A DNA stretch of 32,412 bases from Enterococcus avium ATCC 14025 (GCF_000406965.1 NZ_KE136365.1:369040-401451), one strand, 5' to 3'. Positions 7,761 through 16,426 are shown, counted from the stretch's first letter. Translations and numbers: made by a program. Notes: generated from the letters alone by a model not told the origin.

Positions 7761-8269
7761 TACTTTCTGACTCTATACAAATAATGTGGCATGTCGACTC
7801 CGCGATAATGCTTGATAAATTCTCCACAACGAACCATCCCGTTTCGTTCAGCAACCTTTTGCGAAGCTGCATTTGTATCGCGAATGATGGAGTAAACTTC
7901 TTGTGCGTTTAGCTGTTCAAAGGCGTATTGCTTGCAAGCTTTTGCCGCTTCAGTGGCAAAACCATTGTGCCAGAATTCTCGTTGAAATAAATACCCAATC
8001 TCTAACACTGTTTGGTCAGAAAAATCTTGCCACGTCAATCCGCATTGTCCAATCATTTCATTCCTTTGTTTTAAAATGACTGCCCACAATCCGAACCCGT
8101 CACGTTGATAATTATCTATTTGCTTCGTCAGCCAGTTTTGTACCTCGCCGTCATCGAAGGCCCCTTCGTACGCATACATTGTTTGTTCATCTTGTAAGAT
8201 TTTACTTAACGACTCAATATCTGTTTGCTCTAACTCACGCAAATACAATCTTTCGGTTTCAATAATCAC
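7760..8269 (-). CDS. GNAT acetyltransferase (RimJ/RimL-like)
   Basis: A 169-residue protein of the N-acetyltransferase superfamily. The opening IETERLYLREL is typical of RimJ/RimL relatives. The acetyl-CoA loop is at about 96-108 (QREFWHNGFATEA), and NAASQKVAERNGM (133-145) forms the usual C-terminal helix. The start codon is GTG (8269-8267), with AGGTGA six bases upstream; there is no better ATG. Substrates in this group range from ribosomal protein N-termini to small amines, and nothing nearby narrows it. It has its own terminator and lies between two unrelated units. Confidence 0.82.
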   Translation of the reverse strand: MIIETERLYLRELEQTDIESLSKILQDEQTMYAYEGAFDDGEVQNWLTKQIDNYQRDGFGLWAVILKQRNEMIGQCGLTWQDFSDQTVLEIGYLFQREFWHNGFATEAAKACKQYAFEQLNAQEVYSIIRDTNAASQKVAERNGMVRCGEFIKHYRGVDMPHYLYRVRK

Positions 8270-8370
8270 CTTTGCTCACCTCACAGCTCATTTAATTTGC
8301 AGTTTTTTACGTAGTTCATCAGACTAAAACTATGCAATCCATTTTAAATTTAATTCACCTAGAAAGACTA

Positions 8371-8398
8371 TAAAAAGCCGCGAACTGCCGCGGCTTTT
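8371..8398 (-). terminator. Intrinsic terminator of the yhaO-yhaN-yhaM operon
   Basis: A perfect 10-bp stem (8373-8382 with 8389-8398), with arm AAAAGCCGCG and a 6-base loop. On the minus strand it begins two bases past the yhaM stop and ends in a T run. Confidence 0.9.
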
Positions 8399-8400
8399 CT

Positions 8401-9345
8401 CTAAATATCTTTCGGTACATAAAAGCTGCGATTATCCATTCCGAAAAGCCGTTCCGTATATGTTCCTGGCTCAGCATTTTTCACAGCGCTGGACATCATC
8501 TGCATCGATGCATCGATATTATCGATTTGATGCAAAATTTCAGCTTCCATGATTCTTGGACGGACTGGTGAACCGTACTCCAACAAACCATGATGAGACA
8601 ACACCATATGGCGTAAAACAACGATGTCCTCATCTGCATCATTAATTTTCAATTCCGTGCAGGCTTTGGTGATTTCTTCATCTACTAGAACCAAATGTCC
8701 TACTAAATTACCTACTACTGTATATTCAGTTGACGAAGGTCCCGTCAGCTCGATCACCTTTCCTAGATCATGAATAATGATTCCCGCATAAAGCAAAGAA
8801 GCATTTAATTGCGGATATTCTTTAACGATCGCCTTACCAAGACGCAGCATCGTCAACGTATGAAAAGCCAACCCACCAGCAAAAGCATGATGATTTCGTT
8901 TGGCTGCTGGAAACTCAAAAAATTCCTTCTGATATTTATTTAGTAAAAAGCGAACGATTCGATTCCAATGAGCGTTTGTGATCTCGAACAACGTTTTATT
9001 GATCTCTTCTTCCATTTCTTCACGCTTGATTGGCGCACGCTCCATATATAACGCAGGATCATTAGGCTCTTCCGGTTTTGTTGTGCGCAGGTGCATGATT
9101 TTGACCTGCGGATTGCCTTGATACATTTCTCGCTTGCCGTTTAGAAAAACAACTTGGCCGGCTCTATAACGTTTAATCTCTTCTTCAGATGCATCCCAAA
9201 ATTTACCATCAACTGTCCCAGAAGTATCTTGGAAAGTAAAAGCGATAAATTTTTTCCCGTTTTTCGCTAAACGAACATCCGCATTTTTGATCAATACATA
9301 CATCTCAAACTGCTCATCGACCGTTAATTCTTTGATTTTTTTCAT
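8401..9345 (-). CDS. yhaM: 3'-5' exoribonuclease YhaM
   Basis: A 314-residue nuclease of the YhaM family, which trims RNA (and in vitro single-stranded DNA) from the 3' end. An OB-fold nucleic-acid-binding domain (about 12-90, with FIAFTFQDTSGTVDGKFWD) precedes an HD metal-dependent domain. The HD residues include His162 and the His192-Asp193 pair (AGIIIHDLGK), with HMVLSHHG further on. Its ATG overlaps the stop of yhaN as ATGA, so translation is probably coupled. Last gene of the three-gene operon, closed by a strong terminator. Length is normal for the family. Confidence 0.93.
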   Translation of the reverse strand: MKKIKELTVDEQFEMYVLIKNADVRLAKNGKKFIAFTFQDTSGTVDGKFWDASEEEIKRYRAGQVVFLNGKREMYQGNPQVKIMHLRTTKPEEPNDPALYMERAPIKREEMEEEINKTLFEITNAHWNRIVRFLLNKYQKEFFEFPAAKRNHHAFAGGLAFHTLTMLRLGKAIVKEYPQLNASLLYAGIIIHDLGKVIELTGPSSTEYTVVGNLVGHLVLVDEEITKACTELKINDADEDIVVLRHMVLSHHGLLEYGSPVRPRIMEAEILHQIDNIDASMQMMSSAVKNAEPGTYTERLFGMDNRSFYVPKDI

Positions 9346-11972
9346 CGTTGGACTCCCTTCAATTCCCAGACTGGCTGGTGAAGCTCTTGGTAATAGCTTA
9401 CCATTTCTTGGTCAGATGACAAACAAATGACTTGATATTTTTCACTAAATTGTCGTAATAACTTGGCAAATTGATATTTTCGTCGATGATCATAATGCAA
9501 CCAGCCGTCATCAATGATTACTGGACACAGCGGATGCTTTTGCTGCAAGGTTAGATACGCAAAACGAAAGGCCATCATGACCTGATCTTTGGTTCCAGTC
9601 GATAGATTATATAGGCTCAATTGATCGACGGTTACTAATCCCTCCGAAAAATCCAAACGACTATGGGCATTGTTTGTCAGCTCTTGAAAATAACTGGTTG
9701 CTTGCTTTAATAGCTCAGGTAATTGCTGCTCCGATAATTCTGTCGCAATATCCTGTAATAATTGATTTTCTAATTTCGCTACTGCATAATCAGCCGTTAA
9801 CTTTTCTATTACCGCTCGTTGCTGGCTCGCTTGCTGATAAAGACTATCCAATGTGCCATCAGCTTGCATCTGTTGAATCTGCAGTCGTGATCGCTGCTCC
9901 TGCTCCTGCAATTGATGGAGCTGCTGTTCCCCGATTTGTATCTCTTGTTGTAAGGTACGCAAAGATTCGTTAATTTCTGCAAGTGACGTTTCCTGTTCAA
10001 ATAATGACAAGACACTTTCTGTTAATTCTTTTAAACGCGTTTGTTTGTGACGCAATTCTGTCTCACGTTGTAAAAACGCTGGAATCTCAGAAGGATACGT
10101 CAAATGAAACTTATCCAACACTGACTGCTCTTGCGTTAAAAGCTGTTGCTGCTGCTTTTGAGTTTCGTGAATGCGCTGCTGTAAGAGAGTATTTTCTTGA
10201 TAGGTTTGAGCAAAACGAATCTGCTCCATTTCCTTCGCAAATTGCTCCAGCACTAAAAGCTTTTCCGACAAATTCTTTTGATTTAACGGCAGCCATTCAG
10301 CTAAAAATTCAAAACGCTGTTCCTGTTGCATCAAATTTTGTCGTAGGCTTGATTGACGTTGCTGTAGTTCTTTACTTGTTTGAAGCTGTGCCAGGTAGTT
10401 TTGCGCTCGTTGATTTTCCTGCACGACTGCAAACTCATTTTCAGCATTAGACATATTTCTATGACGCAATTCCGTCTGAATCTGATCAGATAAGTGTTGC
10501 ACTTTTTGCTGACTCCTTGTAACTTTTTCAGTCATCTCGACAACTTGACCTTCATAGACATCTAATTGGCCTAATTTTTCCTGCCAGGTATCTTTATTTA
10601 CTGGTTTATTTTGCTTCAATGTACCGCCTACACCACAAATAATTGCCGCTGCTATTAAAATATAGCGTAACGGTATTGGCAAGAAAAAGGCCAAAATAAA
10701 ACTCACGCCTGCAGCAATAAACAGCCACGGTGGATTTTTCTTCTTATCAAACAGTTCTGGATGCTTTTGTTCATAATCATTTAAACTAGCCTCTGCTTGA
10801 TTCCGTTGTTCTTTAACTAAACCTAACCGAATTTTTTGCTCTTCCAACTCTTTCTGTTGGTTTTGCAAAGGAACAAACAGTTGTTGAATTGCTGCTTCAT
10901 TTGCGAACGGTCGTGGCGGATGCTCTCGCCAATTTGTTGGAATCGCAGTTGCTTGCGCTAATTTGACGGCAATCCGCTGCTCTTCATCCAACATTCGAGT
11001 AATTGTCACTTTTTCGTCTAGTAGCTGTTGAATGCGTGTCTCATTTTCTAAATAGAAGTAGTAGCGAGCCGATTCTTGATTGCCACTATGCTGCTGCAAA
11101 GCCGCATGCAGTTTTTCCTGTTCCTTTATTAATTGCTGATACTCTTGGTAAAAGTTCTGCAACTCTGTTTGTTCTATGTCAGTTGCTGCTGAACGCAAAT
11201 CTAGCTTTTGCAATTCTAAAAATTCAGCATAGCCTGACCAATTCAAGCGTTGTTGTTCTAAAATTAACTGCTGCTCCTGTAATTTACGATTCTTCGTTGC
11301 CTGTTGGGTGACGTATCGCTTCTCATCATCAGCTTGCCTTACAAGTTGCTGAAAACCCGATTCCTGAGCTTCTTTTTCTTTGATCTTTTGCTGCAGCTTT
11401 TGATACGCTACTAGCGCTTGATTCAAGGGTTGCTTACGCCCACGTGGTCGATAGATACCTTCGTAATGATTTTTCAACTGGATTCTCTGGTCAAATAATT
11501 CATTGCTACCGGACAAACCTAAAGAAATCAATGCCTCGTGCAAGTTTTCTTCGCTTAGTGCATCCAACTGGTGCAGCTGTTCCTGCTGAAAAGTAAAAAC
11601 CTGACGAAATAATTGTTGATTCAAGGGATAAAGAAGCTTTTCCAGTAATTCTTCTCCCCCTTGCTGTCCGTCCTCTAATAAAACGTTCGCCTTCCCTTTA
11701 TTCTTTGCCTTATAGCGCTCAATTGTCACTGCTCCATAGGTTGGATGAAGAATCAACAAACGTCCGCCAAATCCGCTGCCGTCATTGGGTGTATAGTCCT
11801 GTCCTTTTTTTCGTTTTGTTGGAAAACCAAATAAAACCGCCTGAATAAACTGATACAAGGTTGATTTTCCGGCTTCATTCAAGCCATAAACTAGTTGATT
11901 TTTCGCTTCAAATAAAAATGTTTGCTGACGCCATTTGCCGAAGCTGGTGATCTCTGCTTTTTTAATCCACAT
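9342..11972 (-). CDS. yhaN: YhaN, SMC/Rad50-like ATPase with membrane segments
   Basis: An 876-residue ABC-type ATPase, partner of the YhaO nuclease in a Rad50-Mre11 (SbcC-SbcD)-like pair. Walker A is GLNEAGKS at 30-37. Walker B is VIIDDGW with Asp821-Asp822. A signature-like LSTGTKDQ lies at about 790. Between them are two long glutamine-rich coiled coils. Where Rad50 has its zinc hook there are two hydrophobic helices (about 416-431 and 434-450) flanking PIPLR, which would tie the coiled-coil apex to the membrane. No CxxC hook is present there. The ATG overlaps the end of yhaO by 11 bases. Probable role in DNA-end or replication-fork processing, by family. Confidence 0.88.
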   Translation of the reverse strand: MWIKKAEITSFGKWRQQTFLFEAKNQLVYGLNEAGKSTLYQFIQAVLFGFPTKRKKGQDYTPNDGSGFGGRLLILHPTYGAVTIERYKAKNKGKANVLLEDGQQGGEELLEKLLYPLNQQLFRQVFTFQQEQLHQLDALSEENLHEALISLGLSGSNELFDQRIQLKNHYEGIYRPRGRKQPLNQALVAYQKLQQKIKEKEAQESGFQQLVRQADDEKRYVTQQATKNRKLQEQQLILEQQRLNWSGYAEFLELQKLDLRSAATDIEQTELQNFYQEYQQLIKEQEKLHAALQQHSGNQESARYYFYLENETRIQQLLDEKVTITRMLDEEQRIAVKLAQATAIPTNWREHPPRPFANEAAIQQLFVPLQNQQKELEEQKIRLGLVKEQRNQAEASLNDYEQKHPELFDKKKNPPWLFIAAGVSFILAFFLPIPLRYILIAAAIICGVGGTLKQNKPVNKDTWQEKLGQLDVYEGQVVEMTEKVTRSQQKVQHLSDQIQTELRHRNMSNAENEFAVVQENQRAQNYLAQLQTSKELQQRQSSLRQNLMQQEQRFEFLAEWLPLNQKNLSEKLLVLEQFAKEMEQIRFAQTYQENTLLQQRIHETQKQQQQLLTQEQSVLDKFHLTYPSEIPAFLQRETELRHKQTRLKELTESVLSLFEQETSLAEINESLRTLQQEIQIGEQQLHQLQEQEQRSRLQIQQMQADGTLDSLYQQASQQRAVIEKLTADYAVAKLENQLLQDIATELSEQQLPELLKQATSYFQELTNNAHSRLDFSEGLVTVDQLSLYNLSTGTKDQVMMAFRFAYLTLQQKHPLCPVIIDDGWLHYDHRRKYQFAKLLRQFSEKYQVICLSSDQEMVSYYQELHQPVWELKGVQR

Positions 11973-13143
11973 CAGCGTTCCCCCTAAAACGATAGCTCTC
12001 CATCATTTTCTCTTTTAATCTGGCGATCGTATCCATCCTGAACTCTTGATTCATCAAAGTGTGGAGTTGAGGATTTTGCTCCAGCTCGCTTAACAATTCT
12101 GTATAGATTTCCGGTGTTTGATAGGTCATGATTAGCTGATCAACCAGTTTTTCATCAACCGCAAGATACGGTCGCTCTATTGGTGAATCTGCTATAGTCA
12201 ATTGCCACAGACAGATATCCTGAGACACCTCTGACTGTAAAGCCTCTAGCAATTCCCCAGAAGCAACTTGATACGCCAGTTCCTCCCCTAATTTTTCAGT
12301 CTCACTAAATTCTAAATGCAGCAAAGTTGGTGCTGTTACAGTGAGTTTCCGAACCAGCGGAAATAGTTCTTTCGGCTGTCTTACATTTGCTAAAGAAAGT
12401 GTCTGTCTTCTCCAGCGAACAGCTTCAACAGAAACAGTCGTTGGAATTAATTGATTTCCTTGGCTTTCTACTAAGGTCACACCTGTTAGATTCATTTCCT
12501 TTTGAGTGTGTCCCTGCGGTGTTCCTGGATAAATCACATAAGGCTTCTCAGATAAAATTTGCGGCACATGAATATGCCCTAAAGCCCAGTAATCATATCC
12601 TTTTGCTACTAGCTCAGATAATTGAAATGGCGCGTAAGGCATTTGACCGCCATGATACATTCCTATATGAAAATCGACATCTTCTTTACGTGGAAATTGT
12701 TCAATCATCAATGCTTCAATTGTAGGATGCAGATAACTAAAACTCGTAATGGCAATCTTCTCACCGCTATTTGTCACTAATTTTTTTGTCTCAACTCGTT
12801 CTTCGTCAAATAACTGAATATTCTCTGGAAAAGCAAACCAATAACGGTCGGCTTGATAAAAATCGTGATTGCCGAAATTCATAAAAACTGGAATAGCTGC
12901 CTCAGCTAAACGATCCATCTCCTGGAAGAAGTAACGCTGAGTTTTTAATGTTGGACGATTTTGGTGGAAGGTATCACCAACGAGTAAAACAAAATCTACT
13001 GCTTGTGTGATCGCTGTATCCACGATATTTTTTAGCATTTTTTGATTTGCTGTAATTAACCGCTCTTGGAAATGCTCTGGCACACTTGTTAAGCCCTCAA
13101 AAGAACGATCCAGATGTAGATCGGCAGCATGCAAAAATTTCAT
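11962..13143 (-). CDS. yhaO: YhaO, Mre11/SbcD-like metallophosphoesterase nuclease
   Basis: A 393-residue DNA repair exonuclease-type phosphoesterase. Metal-binding motifs appear in order: DLH (Asp8, His10), GDTF (Asp57), GNHD (91-94), a central MYHGG, and ALGHIH. The C-terminal part is an accessory domain of the SbcD/Mre11 kind. First gene of the operon yhaO-yhaN-yhaM, with a strong AGGAGGAG ribosome-binding site six bases before ATG. It would form the nuclease half of a complex with YhaN. The promoter in the 340-base upstream gap is not obvious. Confidence 0.9.
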   Translation of the reverse strand: MKFLHAADLHLDRSFEGLTSVPEHFQERLITANQKMLKNIVDTAITQAVDFVLLVGDTFHQNRPTLKTQRYFFQEMDRLAEAAIPVFMNFGNHDFYQADRYWFAFPENIQLFDEERVETKKLVTNSGEKIAITSFSYLHPTIEALMIEQFPRKEDVDFHIGMYHGGQMPYAPFQLSELVAKGYDYWALGHIHVPQILSEKPYVIYPGTPQGHTQKEMNLTGVTLVESQGNQLIPTTVSVEAVRWRRQTLSLANVRQPKELFPLVRKLTVTAPTLLHLEFSETEKLGEELAYQVASGELLEALQSEVSQDICLWQLTIADSPIERPYLAVDEKLVDQLIMTYQTPEIYTELLSELEQNPQLHTLMNQEFRMDTIARLKEKMMESYRFRGNADVD

Positions 13144-13483
13144 TTGCTCTCCTCCTAGTCAGTCTCTTAGAAATAATTTCCAGTCAAATCCTGCCTTCTA
13201 AAAACTTAATTAAAGAAGACAATACTGACTTTTAATCTTATTTATTTTACCATAAAAAAACGAAAACTTGTTCGCATTTCGTTAAAGCTACTCAACATAC
13301 GCAAAAAAGAACTATATCGCTATGCCGGACTTTAAGATAAGGATTAAGAATTATTTAATTGAAATCATTCATAGCACATTGGATAATTTAGAGCTTTTAG
13401 CGTTCCTCTCCTTCAAGTAGCTTTTCTCGTCAAAACAGCTTCAATCGTTTACACTATAGCTGTAAAAAGGAGGCTACATACAA
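13144..13483. other. 340-base intergenic region between yhaO and an orphan small gene
   Basis: AT-rich, with no gene of more than a few codons that I can support. It holds the start signals of two divergent genes and a terminator-like hairpin on the minus strand (13259-13282: ACGAAA with TTTTCGT, then TTTTTTT) that has no coding gene in front of it. A palindrome TTTACA-N7-TGTAAA (13448-13466) sits directly before the ribosome-binding site of the small gene. I see no convincing sigma-A promoter for yhaO; TAAAAT on the minus strand just downstream of the hairpin is a possible -10. Confidence 0.5.
13448..13466 (+). promoter_or_regulatory. Palindrome before the orphan small gene
   Basis: TTTACA and TGTAAA arms are separated by seven bases. 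A TATAGC (-10-like, 13455-13460) lies inside and the AAAGGAGG ribosome-binding site begins at the right arm. It looks like an operator over a promoter, but no -35 is clear and the binding protein is unknown. Confidence 0.3.
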
Positions 13484-13666
13484 ATGAATAAGGATGAGCT
13501 AATAAAAAAAGCGAAAGAGCTTTTAAATGAAGGAAATATCGAAAAGGCGAAAGTATTTATCGAAGAGCACAAAGTTGAACTGGGCGATTACTATGACAAA
13601 GCCAAGGTTTTATTGAAATCTGAAAAAATCGATGGTTTAATAGATCGCTTCAAAAAATTCTTTTAA
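13484..13666 (+). CDS. Small charged helical protein, unknown function
   Basis: A 60-residue protein starting MNKDELIKKAKELLNEGN. It has no signal peptide, membrane helix or cysteine. About a quarter of its residues are lysine, and the regular spacing of hydrophobics suggests two or three amphipathic helices, with an aromatic tail FKKFF. I do not recognise the family. It is believable as a gene because AAAGGAGG sits 10 bases before the ATG, the reading frame fills the space up to a strong terminator, and no overlapping gene competes. It is the only plus-strand gene between positions 254 and 16602 and is transcribed alone. Confidence 0.65.
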   Translation: MNKDELIKKAKELLNEGNIEKAKVFIEEHKVELGDYYDKAKVLLKSEKIDGLIDRFKKFF

Positions 13667-13703
13667 CAAAAAAAGCTGCGACGTAAACTTACGTCGCAGC
13701 TTT
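13664..13703. terminator. Bidirectional intrinsic terminator between convergent genes
   Basis: A perfect 15-bp stem (13672-13686 with 13689-13703, arm AAAGCTGCGACGTAA). On the minus strand it ends in seven T; on the plus strand the tail is the weaker CTTTCTATTT. It serves both the 60-aa gene and the yheA-like gene. Confidence 0.9.
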
Positions 13704-13713
13704 CTATTTCTGA

Positions 13714-14055
13714 TTAACCTTCGTATAATTCACGAATTGGTGTCATGATGATGCGGTTCAAATCATTGATAATTACGCTGAAAGCTTGTTCTTTCACCAT
13801 TAATTCGTTGATCAATTCTTCTTGTTGAACCTTCTCAGCTAATGCTTGTGCTTGTGATGCATCTTCATCGCTGAAGTCTTCACCGCGCATTTGTTTTTCT
13901 TGCAAGCTTTGTTGGAATGCTTGGAAATCCTTAAATGCTGCATATGCGGTTTCGTTTTTCTTCAATTCTGCAAAAGCTGCTTCTAAAGATTTAAATTCTG
14001 GTAGTTCACGAATTTCGCGTTCTAGTTCGTTTGCTGAATCATAAATATTTGCCAT
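13714..14055 (-). CDS. yheA: YheA/YlbF-family protein (UPF0342)
   Basis: A 113-residue, almost wholly helical protein of the YlbF/YmcA/YheA group, starting [15 protein letters not shown]. Relatives YlbF and YmcA help RNase Y process mRNA in Bacillus, but YheA itself has no settled function and none should be assumed. It has no cysteines, so it lacks the Fe-S ligands seen in the Y-complex. ATG start with GAGGGAA upstream. Transcribed alone from a likely extended -10 promoter that overlaps the tail of the PBP gene. Confidence 0.82.
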   Translation of the reverse strand: MANIYDSANELEREIRELPEFKSLEAAFAELKKNETAYAAFKDFQAFQQSLQEKQMRGEDFSDEDASQAQALAEKVQQEELINELMVKEQAFSVIINDLNRIIMTPIRELYEG

Positions 14056-14091
14056 TCGTATTCCCTCATTTTCTATAAAAGTTACTTTTCT

Positions 14092-14119
14092 ATTGTAACA
14101 TGAATGGAAACGGGTTCAC
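14092..14119 (-). promoter_or_regulatory. Promoter of the yheA-like gene
   Basis: On the minus strand, GTGAAC (14119-14114) and TACAAT (14097-14092) are separated by 16 bases. The TGT before the -10 makes it an extended -10 type. It lies in the 67-base gap after the PBP gene. Confidence 0.5.
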
Positions 14120-14122
14120 ACC

Positions 14123-16324
14123 CTAATTTCCCGGTTGATACTGTTGCCACAATTCTTGGGCCTTATCCTTCAATTTATTGGCACCTTCTTTGGCTTTTTC
14201 AAAGAAGTTAGCTGCTCCTTCACTGGCTTTTCCGCCAATATCTTTTAACTCTTCCCGCCATTTACTCGTATCGCCATTTGTTTCGCCTTGATTAACTTGA
14301 TCAGCCGCAACGACTTGTCCGCCCGTCGCATATGCATCGGCAACTTCAAAGGAATACTGTCCAGCATAAGGCAAAATTGATTCGGCTTCCGCCTTGAAGA
14401 CTTGTCCCACCTCTGAGCCGCTTGTTCCACTTAGATAATGTGTCTCGCTGACTTTTTCAAAACCTAGCCAAGTAGAAATCACGACATTCGGTGTATAACC
14501 TACGATCCATTGATCATTGACTTTATTTGCGTCAAAGTTCGTTTCAGTCGTTCCAGTTTTCCCAGCAACAGTGAAGCCTGCTGGAGCTGCTTGAGCCGCT
14601 GTTCCGTTAGAAAATGTTCCTAGTAACATACTAGTCATTTCATTAGCAACTTCTTTTGAGATGACTTGTTCATACTTCGGTGAGCTGTTATCCTCGATCA
14701 CAGCACCTGTGGAGTCGATGATTTTTGTAATCAAATGAGGCTCATAAACTTTCCCTTCATTTGCAAACGCGCCATAAGCTGCGGCCATCTTCAATGGTGA
14801 GGTGCCTTTTTCCAGACCGCCTAAAGCCAAACCATAATATTTATCCGACTTGCTCAATGGAATCCCGAATTCTTCGGCTTTATTATAGCCTTTACTTAAT
14901 CCCATCTCATGCAATAACCAAACCGCCGGCAGATTTAAGCTCTGAGCCACAGCTTGATACATCGGTACGTCACCTTGGTAAGTGCCATCATAGTTTTTCG
15001 CTTTGTAATAAGATTGTGGTTCATCCTTTAAAATACTGTCTGGTTTATAGCCAGATTCTAATGCTGATGAGTAGACACTTAGTGGTTTCATCGTTGAACC
15101 TGGAGAACGCTGCATTTGTGTCGCAAAATTGTAGCTCCGGAAAATGTGTTCTCCCCGTCTTCCTACTAACGCCTGAACCCCGCCAGTTTTTGGATCTAGC
15201 GCAACAGACGCCGACTGAGGCATTGCCCCATCGGCAGCATTTGCTGGAAAGTTCGCGTTGTTTTCATAGACAGCTTCCATTTGTTTTTGATAATCCTGAT
15301 CCAAGGAGGTGTAGATTTTGTAGCCTTTATTTAGTAAATCCTTTTCAGTCATGCCATAACGTTCAACTGCTTCATCGATTACCGCATCAAAGTAAGAAGG
15401 ATAACGATAACCTGCATCTGCCGAAGAATACGTATCATTCAACTGAGAGCCTAAATCAGTAGCTTTTTCCTGAGCTTCTTGTTCTTTAGATAATTTGCCG
15501 TTTTCTACCATCACAGAAAGGACGGTGTCTCGACGATTTACGGCATTTTCTAAGTTATCGATCGGATTGTAAATGCTTGGTCCCTTCAGCATTCCGACGA
15601 TCGTTGCTGCTTCACCGATTGTTACTTGATTAGCATCCACACCAAAATATTTTCTCGCCGCATCTTGTACGCCCCATACACCATTACCAAAGTAGGCATT
15701 GTTCAAGTACATCGTCAAAATCTGATCTTTGTCATATTTCTTTTCGATCTCGATGGCCATAAAGATTTCTTTGGCTTTTCGCTCTAGCGTCTGATCGAGA
15801 GTTAAATACGCATTTTTGGCTAACTGTTGTGTTAAGGTACTACCTCCACCAGTAATGTGGCCAGCAGTTATTCGACCCACAACCGCCCGGGCAATCCCTT
15901 TGATATCGAAGCCGTGGTGTTTGTAAAAATTACGATCCTCCGTTGAAACGACCGCATCTTTTAAGTAAGGCGAAATTTGATCGCTTTCTACATAAGTCCC
16001 TTTTTGTCCATAGAGGGACCCTGCTTGTTCATTTTTCTCGTCATAAATCACTGTCGACTGCTTCAAACTGGATTGCAGCGTCTCCACATTGACCGATTTT
16101 GCCAAGAAAAATAGATAGACGCTCATTACTAAAACACCTACAAGTGTTAGTAAGAGCAAAATTTTATTGATATGATATTTTTTCCAAATACGTTTGCGCC
16201 AGTGGTGAAAACGAATCAAATAGGGTTTGATCCATTGCCAAAAGGTTTTTGTACCGCTACGAAACTTTTGCCAAAAAACTTTTGTACCACTTTTAAATTT
16301 GCGCCAAATTTCCTGAAAATCCAT
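14123..16324 (-). CDS. Class A penicillin-binding protein (PBP2A-like)
   Basis: A 733-residue bifunctional peptidoglycan synthase that polymerises lipid II and cross-links it outside the membrane. A basic cytoplasmic tail (1-53) precedes one membrane anchor (about 54-75). The GT51 glycosyltransferase has catalytic Glu129 in STEDRNFYKHHG and GGSTLTQQLAKN at 160-171. The transpeptidase has Ser410-x-x-Lys413 (SPGSTMKP), Ser462-x-Asn464 and KTGT at 589-592. The tail contains an 11-residue tandem repeat (9-19 and 20-30). The C-terminus ends in a lysine/glutamate-rich helix instead of a PASTA or Ser/Thr-rich region. Length and layout fit streptococcal PBP2A and enterococcal PbpF rather than PBP1A; I did not fix the symbol. 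Confidence 0.92.
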   Translation of the reverse strand: MDFQEIWRKFKSGTKVFWQKFRSGTKTFWQWIKPYLIRFHHWRKRIWKKYHINKILLLLTLVGVLVMSVYLFFLAKSVNVETLQSSLKQSTVIYDEKNEQAGSLYGQKGTYVESDQISPYLKDAVVSTEDRNFYKHHGFDIKGIARAVVGRITAGHITGGGSTLTQQLAKNAYLTLDQTLERKAKEIFMAIEIEKKYDKDQILTMYLNNAYFGNGVWGVQDAARKYFGVDANQVTIGEAATIVGMLKGPSIYNPIDNLENAVNRRDTVLSVMVENGKLSKEQEAQEKATDLGSQLNDTYSSADAGYRYPSYFDAVIDEAVERYGMTEKDLLNKGYKIYTSLDQDYQKQMEAVYENNANFPANAADGAMPQSASVALDPKTGGVQALVGRRGEHIFRSYNFATQMQRSPGSTMKPLSVYSSALESGYKPDSILKDEPQSYYKAKNYDGTYQGDVPMYQAVAQSLNLPAVWLLHEMGLSKGYNKAEEFGIPLSKSDKYYGLALGGLEKGTSPLKMAAAYGAFANEGKVYEPHLITKIIDSTGAVIEDNSSPKYEQVISKEVANEMTSMLLGTFSNGTAAQAAPAGFTVAGKTGTTETNFDANKVNDQWIVGYTPNVVISTWLGFEKVSETHYLSGTSGSEVGQVFKAEAESILPYAGQYSFEVADAYATGGQVVAADQVNQGETNGDTSKWREELKDIGGKASEGAANFFEKAKEGANKLKDKAQELWQQYQPGN

Positions 16325-16401
16325 TTTTTGATCTCCATTCTATACAAATTCAGACACAGTGTATCACAAATCTCCTATCTAATGCTTGGGTCTTTAGACG
16401 G

Positions 16402-16426
16402 ATACACACTTGGGTGTATTCTAGCA
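16402..16426 (-). promoter_or_regulatory. Candidate extended -10 promoter and palindrome before the PBP gene
   Basis: On the minus strand, TGCTAGAAT (16426-16418) is an extended -10. It runs into a palindrome ATACAC-N6-GTGTAT (16402-16419). The -35 position is poor. The palindrome sits where a repressor would block the start site. It lies about 90 bases before the PBP start. Confidence 0.35.

Noticed and set aside
9983-10450. A 155-codon frame antisense to yhaN
   Set aside because: It arises from the biased glutamine-rich coiled-coil coding sequence; no start signals and no family match.
14761-15462. A long (233-codon) plus-strand frame antisense to the PBP gene
   Set aside because: It is fully inside a well-supported gene on the other strand and lacks a ribosome-binding site and recognisable domains.
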